NCBI GenBank assembly: GCA_036493475.1
Contig: DASXPS010000172.1
Span: 1-38,929 of the forward strand
Length of the DNA: 38,929 nucleotides
From: Sporichthyaceae bacterium
GTDB taxonomy: Bacteria; Actinomycetota; Actinomycetes; Sporichthyales; Sporichthyaceae
Reading direction: 5' to 3'
In this document: positions 35,001 to 38,929 of the stretch, piece by piece
Layout of the letters: each line of letters starts with the position of its first letter
How positions within the stretch are numbered: position 1 is the first letter of the stretch
Notes under the pieces: generated by a model
Database searches by the model: none
Told to the model about the DNA's origin: nothing
What the model saw: the letters and a program-made list of their open reading frames with translations, nothing else
Translations under genes and position numbers: made by a program

Positions 35001-35927
35001 GTCACTGACTCGAGTCATCGGTCCCTGGGCCAGCGGCAGTGGGCTGCGCAGCACTCGGCACAACGGTGCCGCCGGACCGAGCCAATCGGTCGGCGCGCCC
35101 GGAACTGCCGCCGCCTGCATCAGGTTCGAGATTGATTCCTGCACGGCGTGCACCGCACGCGTCACGGTGCCCCACCGGTCGGCGAACATCGCGGCAAGCG
35201 ACCCGTCCTGACCCACCGGCAGTTCGATGCCCGCACCGCCACGGCCGGCGCGGCCGCGTAACACCCGACGCCCGTCCACCACCACGGTCTCCGACCCGTC
35301 CATGCGCCGCACCAGAGCCGCGACCTCGCCGGGGACCGACGATTCGGCCAGCAGCGCCAACTGGCTGTCCAGCACCACCCCGGCCGCGCCGACGGCCACC
35401 ACGGCAGCCGCGGTGCGCGGCCCGATGCCCCCGGCGGCCCAGACCGGGACGGTGATCTGCGGTGTGGCGAGCAACTGTTGCAGCAGCACGAACGTGCTCA
35501 GTTCCCCGACCCGTCCACCACTGTCGGCGCCCCGCACGATGAGCCCGTCCGCGCCGGCCGCGACCGCATCGCGCGCCTCGGTCAGCTCAGTTACCTCGAC
35601 CAGCACGCGCCGGCGGCCGCCCAGTTGCCCGACATCCCAGCCGGGCACCTGCAGCGCGGCCAGTACGACGGTGTCGGGCGATGCACCGTCGCCGGTGCAC
35701 AGGTCGGCGGCGGTCAGCACACAACCGGGCGCGACCCGCACGCCGTACGGGCCACGGACGTCCGCAGCCAGGCGAGCCAGTGCCTCTCGTCCGGACCGGT
35801 CACCGGTCCCGAGGTCGAGTACACCGAGGGTGCCGGCTGCACACAGTGCTGTCGCCAGACCCGCGTCCGGCAGGGCGAACGGGGTGATGCCGATGATGGT
35901 GTCGGTCCAGGCCCTCCGTAAGCGCAT
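29064..35927 (-). CDS. PKS1: tandem NPD-like barrels-KS-AT-ACP-KR iterative synthase subunit
   Basis: 2287 residues from the ATG at 35927 (AAGGGG 6 nt upstream; ATG 35933 is possible). Residues 1-240 and 290-560 are two NPD-type FMN TIM barrels, as in PfaD enoyl reductases. The second has EGAECGGHIG (His431) and AGGIHDE; the first has RGADSGGRVG with Arg at the His position. KS is about 662-1105 (Cys855 in VDAACASSL, His990, His1030). AT is about 1225-1530 (GQGSQ, Ser1317 in GHSYGE, His1426 in CAFHSP, malonyl-like). One ACP is about 1690-1775, Ser1731 in DLSIDSIKR. KR is about 1825-2240 (VGGARGITARFA; Ser2188, Tyr2201, Asn2205). KR, with DH on PKS2, gives full reduction potential. There is a single ACP where PUFA synthases have several in tandem. 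Confidence 0.92.
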   Translation of the reverse strand: MRLRRAWTDTIIGITPFALPDAGLATALCAAGTLGVLDLGTGDRSGREALARLAADVRGPYGVRVAPGCVLTAADLCTGDGASPDTVVLAALQVPGWDVGQLGGRRRVLVEVTELTEARDAVAAGADGLIVRGADSGGRVGELSTFVLLQQLLATPQITVPVWAAGGIGPRTAAAVVAVGAAGVVLDSQLALLAESSVPGEVAALVRRMDGSETVVVDGRRVLRGRAGRGGAGIELPVGQDGSLAAMFADRWGTVTRAVHAVQESISNLMQAAAVPGAPTDWLGPAAPLCRVLRSPLPLAQGPMTRVSDQPRFAAAVAAGGALPFVALALAGPEQTRAMLAQTAAEVGNAPWGVGVLGFAPEDVRSAQLAEVRAARPTHAIIAGGRPSQARALEDVGITTFLHVPSPGLLQQFLADGARRFIFEGAECGGHIGPRHSFALWETQLAVLEDFLATAKGTERVEVLFAGGIHDERSAALVAAMAAPLAPRTADGGGLLAGCLMGTSYLFTAEAVSCGAVLPEFQRQALRAQATALLQTAPGHVTRCVPSAFTAEFEAQREDLRAAGVAEREIWERLENLNLGRLRIASKGLERVGDDLVDIDEDGQITRGMFMAGQVTVLRDDVTTIADLHAAVSTGAAELLIAQALTHRQDRDTAVDEAAAAPLDIAVVGMACVFPQSPDLAAFWANIVAGVDAVTEVPPERWDPAIYWSADGASGTTPSKWGGFLSPVPFDALSYGIPPTALGSIEPVQLLSLEVARRALLDAGYDPLGQGAGRAFDRARTSVIFGAEAGSDLAGAGMVGSLLPGYLGGVPDGIAAQLPVVTEDTFPGTLSNVIAGRIANRLDLGGSNFTVDAACASSLAALDVACSQLVAGTADMVLCGGADLHNGIADYLLFASVQALSPTGRSRAFDSGADGIALGEGAACLVLKRLVDAERDGDRIYAVVAGVGSASDGRSLGLTAPRPEGQRAALERAYRSAGIGPADVGLLEAHGTGTVVGDRTELTTLTELFTGAGAAPGSCALGSVKSQIGHTKCAAGLAGTIKVALALHTGVKPPTLHLTRPNPAWEPATSPFAFHTEARPWVARGAQRVAGISSFGFGGTNFHAVLRAHESPAPRHGQHQWPAELFLFRGADSARARGGVTELLRLAELEPNPWRLRDLALAAAHRAEAGHGPVQIAIVAADVAELVVLLHGALATDPAPSAGLHLADSDPADVLTEGRSDSSRVAFVFPGQGSQRVGMFAELFAAFPALQRYLQWGAEYAEVLFPAATFTPEATAAARARVVDTRIAQPVLGMVGLAAADLLAMAGVYPDLLAGHSYGELVALCAAGVLAAEDLPLLSHERGRVILQAVGEGADPGAMAAVTAGAAEVEAVLAAAGLCGQVVAANLNAPRQTVISGGTDEVERAIGELAAAGFSVKRIPVACAFHSPVVADAGSLFAHVLATREIRSPELPVFANRTAAVYPADPAHIRTELAAQLVSPVRFVDQIEAMYAAGARVFVEAGPGAVLTRCVSAVLGDRPHRAIALEDRRDGIAGFLDALAALAVCGVDVDPGRLLRGRDAVDAATAPVSRHPGWTVDGQLVRTANGNYLPGALAPTHMIKEPLVATPADGYSFQAATDALIADFLRAGREMLAAQRDVLLARLGSDGSFVPRAATAPLSGPALAAPAPVMSPASVAASGIVPIVVESPTVETLDHDAVLRIVIEIVAERTGYPPEMIEPELDLESDLSIDSIKRTEIVGLLAQRLAGGGRAGLDALSDAELEELSRARTALAVTDWLTARLVGPPAAESVPVAQPGITGHPPVRLVHVETPLSAGAADIATLAGTRVLVLGGAAVAGDVAARLSGHGVEVLLREATHEAGAADDSIDGVLLLDPLCDEGPDVLPTCVPALQAALRARPRLLFAVRPAVDGLAASSGRADGLRGLVRSLAREYPDMLVRLIEVDDTAGESVANAVVAELLAEDREPVVLRGAVGRRGLALVESDLGVLAHTGAGPAGEGASEAAALGLDRDAVVLLVGGARGITARFAALLAATSGCRLELLGRTPLPTEPEDSDTAAALDRTQLRAVLAHRGLPMSEIDAFAGALLAAREVTATLAELTVLGSAAHYRAVDAADPTALSRAAKEVHAAYGRLDGVVFAAGVIEDKLFAEKDARSFARVFATKADGARALLDTLGELPDGPRFTVLFGSVAGALGNRGQVDYAAANDALESLGARWSRRTGGRCLTVHWGPWSPCGIHGGMVSAELARDYTRRGIRLIDAEAGTRALLRELAWGPEALRSVVYTASGW

Positions 35928-36154
35928 GCCCATCCCCTTGCAGGTGCCAGTGCGATCGGCATCACGTACCGAAGAAGGAAGGGCCCCTGGTGCTCGGGAG
36001 TCCTCGCGTCGGGGGTCGATTAGCGCCACGGCGGCGCAGCCGTCAGCAGAAATTAGTCATTTGTTCATGAACGGCATCCGCGTCACGAAAAGGCCATCGT
36101 GTTTTGCGGCAAAAATGGCGGCGAGTGGGTTTCCGATCACCGTTCCAAGATCAA

Positions 36155-36183
36155 CATACAAGGCGATGAATGCGTTACGTCAA
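36155..36183 (-). promoter_or_regulatory. Candidate promoter of the lipid operon
   Basis: On the minus strand TTGACG (36183-36178) is followed by 17 nt and TGTATG (36160-36155), inside the A+T-rich stretch. The predicted leader before the PKS1 start is about 220 nt. The -35 is strong and the -10 moderate; it is the best match I could find upstream of the operon. Confidence 0.4.
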
Positions 36184-36239
36184 GTAATGGGCTCGTAAAG
36201 AGACCTTGATCAACTTCTCAAAATGTCATTTTTGTAAAG

Positions 36240-36263
36240 GGCTGCAGATCGCTCTGCAAAGCC
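36240..36263. other. Bulged hairpin upstream of the lipid operon promoter
   Basis: GGCT-GCAGA, loop TCGC, then TCTGC-AA-AGCC gives a nine-base-pair stem with a two-nt bulge. It sits upstream of the candidate operon promoter. No T-run follows on the plus strand and only a weak one on the minus strand, so a terminator is not well supported. A protein-binding dyad is equally possible. Confidence 0.35.
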
Positions 36264-36797
36264 GAACATTTGAGATTTGCCGCGCCCGGCGGCCGAGGTC
36301 GCATGGGCCCCCACATGGGCGTTTTGCCATCTCCTCATGCGCGTCGCGACGCCATCGCGGATGCGCCCGCACGCGCAAACGGGGCCCGGGCGCGTCCGCA
36401 TGCCGAGACACGGCGGGCTGATTCAACTGTTCGTAATATGACAATCATGTGCCGACGACTCACGATTTAAGTCGCACCATTTATCTCGTTGTGATACGTC
36501 AGTAAACGTGCAGCAATCACCCGGGTTACCGAAATCGACCGGAAACGTCGCCCAGCGTTGCCGGCCGAATACTGCTGGTCGCCGAAATTCACCCGCTCGC
36601 GACCGCGCGGGATTCGCCGCCGCCGGATGTCAGACGTCACGCGACCAATTCCGCATGCAACACAACTGCCGCGGGAACGCCTGATCATCGCGGGACAGGC
36701 ACCCCTGCGGAACGGTCGCGCCGTAAACGGCATGGTGGTGCTCGCCTCGAGATCTTCGTGGCCGGACATCCTCTAGAACAACACCACGAGGGGCACC

Positions 36798-37268
36798 ATG
36801 ACGCGACCGCAGCACGACCCCAATGCCAAGCCACCGATCGCGCTGATGCCCAGCGACGTGTCCAGCCGGATCGGGGTGTTCGATCGGTTCGCCGGCCTGA
36901 TGGCGACGTTGGCCAGCCGCGCGCCGTTCTTCATCTTCTGCATCGGTCTGGTGATCGCCTGGTTGGTCGAGGGCATCGTCAAGATTGCCGACGGCGGCGG
37001 GATCAGCGCCTTCCAGGACAGCGCCTACCAACTGCAGATCAACACCACGACGACCATCGTCACTTTCCTGTTGGTGGCCCTGCTGCAGAACAGCCAGACA
37101 CGTTCCGATCAGGCCACCCAGCACAAGCTGAATGCCATCGCCGACGGGCTGGCGGACTTCATGGAGCAGATGGCGCAGATGCACGACAACGCCAAGCTCC
37201 ACCAGGACCTGGTGGAGCTGCGCGATGCCGTGGGGCTGGAGAGCCGGGAGAACACCAGCCACAAGTAG
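36798..37268 (+). CDS. Low-affinity iron permease-family small membrane protein
   Basis: 156 residues. It has two transmembrane helices (FFIFCIGLVIAWLVEGIV near 44-62 and NTTTTIVTFLLVALLQNSQ near 82-100) and a charged C-terminal helix with DQATQHKLNAIADGLADFM. The TTTTIVTFLLVALLQNSQxRD-like core and the following KLNAI helix match the bacterial members of the low-affinity iron permease family (Fet4-like). In bacteria these short proteins are poorly characterised and iron transport is not proven. The ATG at 36798 has GAGGGG about 6 nt upstream. It is divergent from the lipid operon and separated by 80 nt from the ArsR gene. Confidence 0.82.
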   Translation: MTRPQHDPNAKPPIALMPSDVSSRIGVFDRFAGLMATLASRAPFFIFCIGLVIAWLVEGIVKIADGGGISAFQDSAYQLQINTTTTIVTFLLVALLQNSQTRSDQATQHKLNAIADGLADFMEQMAQMHDNAKLHQDLVELRDAVGLESRENTSHK

Positions 37269-37312
37269 TGACGCCGCGGCGGGTCCGCCACACCCTGATC
37301 TCCTTTAGTTAG

Positions 37313-37341
37313 TTGACACTTACGTAAGTATATTCTAACGT
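37313..37341 (+). promoter_or_regulatory. Promoter of the arsR-type gene, predicting a leaderless transcript
   Basis: TTGACA (37313-37318), a 17-nt spacer and TAACGT (37336-37341). A start about 7 nt downstream falls on or next to the ATG at 37349, and no Shine-Dalgarno sequence precedes that ATG. Both facts point to a leaderless mRNA, common in actinobacteria. Confidence 0.7.
37318..37329. promoter_or_regulatory. Perfect 12-bp palindromic operator candidate
   Basis: ACTTACGTAAGT is a perfect dyad starting at the last base of the -35 box and lying in the spacer of the arsR promoter. ArsR-family dimers bind such A+T-rich dyads, so autorepression is likely. Confidence 0.65.
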
Positions 37342-37348
37342 TCAATGC

Positions 37349-37678
37349 ATGGACGCCGCACTCAAGGCCCTGGCCGTACCCCGCCGCCGGGAGATCCTCC
37401 GCCTGGTGTGGTCGCAGGAGCTGGCGGCCGGTGACATCGCCGATCAATTTCCCGACGTCACCCGCCCCGCGATCTCGCAGCACCTGACGCTGCTCAAGGA
37501 GGCCGATCTCGTGGCCGAACGGCGCGACGGCACCCGTCGGCTCTATCGGGCGAACACCGACACGATGGCCGACCTGCGGGCGTTCCTCGATGACTTCTGG
37601 ACCTCCGGCCTCGAGCGATTGCGCAATGTCGCCGAGGCCGCGGAAGACCGCAAGCGACAGACGAAGGGCAGCAACTGA
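37349..37678 (+). CDS. ArsR-family transcriptional regulator
   Basis: 109 residues, winged helix. The recognition segment VTRPAISQHLTLLKEADLV is typical of ArsR/SmtB proteins, followed by the wing ERRDGTRRLYRAN. No Cys occurs, so a thiolate metal site is excluded; the many ArsR proteins paired with AHSA1 proteins similarly lack metal sites. It probably represses its own three-gene unit through the dyad in its promoter. The stop shares a base with the next ATG (TGATG), coupling it to the SRPBCC gene. The effector is unknown. Confidence 0.92.
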   Translation: MDAALKALAVPRRREILRLVWSQELAAGDIADQFPDVTRPAISQHLTLLKEADLVAERRDGTRRLYRANTDTMADLRAFLDDFWTSGLERLRNVAEAAEDRKRQTKGSN

Positions 37679-38106
37679 TGGCCGAGCTGGTACGCGAAAT
37701 CATGATCGCCGCCTCCCCGGAGACGATCTGGCCGTTCCTCACCGACTCGGCACGGCACGCCGAGTGGTGCGGCACGATCGCCGAGATCGACGCCCGCCCC
37801 GGCGGCGTGCACCGGGTGCTCATCCAGGGCCAACACCCGGGCGTGGGTGAGTACCTCGAGGTGGTGCCACTGGAAAAGGTGGTCTTCACCTTCGGCTGGG
37901 ACGAGCCGGGCCACCCGATCCCGCCCGGCTCCACGACCATCGAGATTTCCCTACGCCCCGAGGGCGACAAGACCCGCGTGCGGCTCACCCACAGCGGGCT
38001 GCCCGAGGACGCGGTTTCCGACCACACCAAGGGGTGGGACCACTACCTCTCCCGGCTCGCGATCGCCGCCCCCGGTGGCAACGCGGGTATCGACGCACCG
38101 AACTGA
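37678..38106 (+). CDS. AHSA1/SRPBCC-domain protein
   Basis: 142 residues, START-like helix-grip fold: REIMIAASPETIWPFLTDSARHAEW at the N-terminus, then GEYLEVVPLEKVVFTFGW and the C-terminal helix GWDHYLSRLAIAA. These small proteins bind hydrophobic ligands in a cavity, but their roles are mostly unknown. An arsR gene directly upstream with a 1-nt overlap is a widespread arrangement, suggesting ligand-dependent regulation of both. The next gene follows after 26 nt with its own ribosome-binding site. Confidence 0.88.
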   Translation: MAELVREIMIAASPETIWPFLTDSARHAEWCGTIAEIDARPGGVHRVLIQGQHPGVGEYLEVVPLEKVVFTFGWDEPGHPIPPGSTTIEISLRPEGDKTRVRLTHSGLPEDAVSDHTKGWDHYLSRLAIAAPGGNAGIDAPN

Positions 38107-38132
38107 CCTCTCCTCAGAACAGGAGCGAGACG

Positions 38133-38855
38133 ATGACCGAGCACCGCACCGCAACCCGCGAACAGTGGCTGAAGGAACGCCTCGATCTGCTCGACGCCGA
38201 GAAGGAGCTCACCCGGCGCACCGACGAGCTGCGGCGACGCCGCCTGGAGCTGCCGTGGGTTCGGGTCGAGAAGGACTATCGCTTCGACACCGAGGGTGGC
38301 GCGGCCACCCTCGCCGAGCTGTTTCGCGGCCGGTCGCAACTGATTGTGTATCACTTCATGTACGCGCCGCACTGGGACGAGGGCTGCCCCAGTTGCTCGA
38401 GCTGCGCCGACAGCTTCAATCAGACGCACCTACACCTGCAGAACCACGACGTCGCGTTCACCGCCGTCTCCCTGGCCCCGCTGGAGAAGCTGCTCGCCTA
38501 CCGGGACCGGATGCAGTGGAGCTTCCCATGGGCGTCGTCCGCGCCGAGTGACTTCAACGTCGACTTCAACGCCTCGTTCACCGAGGAGTCCGTCGCCACC
38601 GGCAAGCAGTCCTACAACTTCCGCGCCCTCGAGGGCTGGCAGGTCGATCCGGCCAACCTGCCGTTCGAAGGTCCCGGCATGAGCGCGTTCGCCATCGAGG
38701 GCGGCGCCGTGTTCCACACGTATTCCGCCCATGCGCGTGGCCTCGACGTCCTGTGGAACATGTGGCAATGGCTCGACCGCGCCCCCCGCGGCCGCAACGA
38801 GGGCGACATGGCCTGGTTCCAGCGCCACGATCGGTACGCGGACAGCTACCGCTGA
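38133..38855 (+). CDS. DUF899-family thioredoxin-like protein
   Basis: 240 residues. After a charged N-terminal helix (REQWLKERLDLLDAEKELTRRTDELRRR in sequence order) comes a thioredoxin-like region: LIVYHFMYAPHWDEGCPSCSSCADSF, including CPSC, then AVSLAPLEKLLAYRDRMQWSFPWASS. The C-terminal part has VFHTYSAHARGLDVLWNMWQWLDRAPRG, characteristic of DUF899. The Cys motif suggests a redox or peroxidase-like role, not demonstrated for the family. ATG 38133 has AGGAG 7 nt upstream. It is probably co-transcribed with the ArsR-AHSA1 pair. The 74 nt after its stop hold nothing I can identify. Confidence 0.9.
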   Translation: MTEHRTATREQWLKERLDLLDAEKELTRRTDELRRRRLELPWVRVEKDYRFDTEGGAATLAELFRGRSQLIVYHFMYAPHWDEGCPSCSSCADSFNQTHLHLQNHDVAFTAVSLAPLEKLLAYRDRMQWSFPWASSAPSDFNVDFNASFTEESVATGKQSYNFRALEGWQVDPANLPFEGPGMSAFAIEGGAVFHTYSAHARGLDVLWNMWQWLDRAPRGRNEGDMAWFQRHDRYADSYR

Positions 38856-38929
38856 CGTGGTCGACGGCATTTCAGTACGAATCCGCACACGGCCTCGACT
38901 CGGTGCTTCCGCGCTCCCTTGATCACGCC

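Larger units (their letters stand above)
35928..36797. other. Long divergent regulatory region between the lipid operon and the iron-permease-family gene
   Basis: About 870 nt without a convincing gene; small frames here are Arg-rich and lack start signals. 36041-36260 and parts of 36420-36540 are clearly richer in A+T than anything else in the window. It contains a GTTCATGAAC palindrome (36063-36072), a GCGTCGCGACGC palindrome (36341-36352), a GCGCCCG/CGGGCGC inverted repeat (36363-36393) and a compact hairpin (36240-36263). It must hold the promoter of the nine-gene operon and that of the plus-strand gene at 36798. Confidence 0.7.

Noticed and set aside
24472-35927. Interpretation as an enediyne PKS cluster
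   Set aside because: The PPTase fusion is shared, but the KS-AT-ACP-KR-DH-PPTase single-chain order and the accessory enediyne genes are absent, and NPD barrels with lipid genes favour a PUFA/glycolipid-like synthase.
36467-36776. Small open frames of 72-100 codons in the intergenic region
   Set aside because: They are Arg-rich with no ribosome-binding site and no recognisable fold, and they overlap each other on opposite strands.
37272-37300. Short GGCGG/CCGCC hairpin after the iron-permease-family gene as a terminator
   Set aside because: The stem is only five base pairs and no adjacent T-run is present.
1-38929. tRNA, rRNA, CRISPR arrays, insertion sequences, prophage or attachment sites
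   Set aside because: No cloverleaf-like TTCGANNC contexts with matching stems, no regularly spaced repeats, no transposase or integrase motifs and no terminal inverted repeats with target duplications were seen.

Overview
The window is high-GC, densely coding DNA with GTG and TTG starts, Shine-Dalgarno sites and long runs of genes overlapping by 1-4 nt. With three GAF-ANTAR regulators, a STAS protein, an HPII-type catalase and a kinase-ATPase signalling protein, this points to a free-living, morphologically or metabolically complex actinobacterium. I cannot name the genus from sequence alone. No tRNA, rRNA, CRISPR array, insertion sequence or phage gene was seen.

Layout. (1) 1-1849, minus: the N-terminal part of a kinase-like/ATPase signalling protein whose predicted catalytic Asp is Asn; it runs off the left edge. 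(2) 1967-9887, minus: a branched-chain-amino-acid-type (HAAT) ABC importer operon: lipoprotein binding protein, a secreted tail-anchored protein, two small membrane proteins (one with a zinc-site-like tail), a fused LivH-LivM permease, LivG, LivF and a peroxisomal-type SDR. Its candidate promoter lies between the arms of a 17-bp inverted repeat. (3) 10101-13220, minus: a large-subunit catalase and a secreted trypsin-like protease. (4) 13423-17079: STAS and three GAF-ANTAR regulatory genes on both strands. (5) 17100-35927, minus: a nine-gene, tightly coupled operon for a polyketide/fatty-acid-like lipid. (6) 35928-36797: a long, partly A+T-rich intergenic region. (7) 36798-38855, plus: a low-affinity iron permease-family protein, an apparently leaderless ArsR regulator, an AHSA1/SRPBCC protein and a DUF899 thioredoxin-like protein.

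The most interesting system is the 19-kb operon. Transcription order is PKS1 (two NPD-like barrels-KS-AT-ACP-KR), PKS2 (KS-AT-DH-phosphopantetheinyl transferase), a free ACP, an alpha/beta hydrolase with a Cys nucleophile, a UGT-type glycosyltransferase, a membrane-anchored WS/DGAT-type acyltransferase, an ABC ATPase, a second UGT paralogue with a degraded donor-binding motif, and an ABC-2 permease. Eight of nine genes are joined by 1- or 4-nt overlaps. The domains suggest that an iterative, self-phosphopantetheinylating PUFA/heterocyst-glycolipid-like synthase builds a reduced acyl chain. This chain would be released by the Cys hydrolase, glycosylated, acylated at the membrane and exported. 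The product is an inference: a glycosylated, probably acylated, lipid of the cell envelope or exterior.
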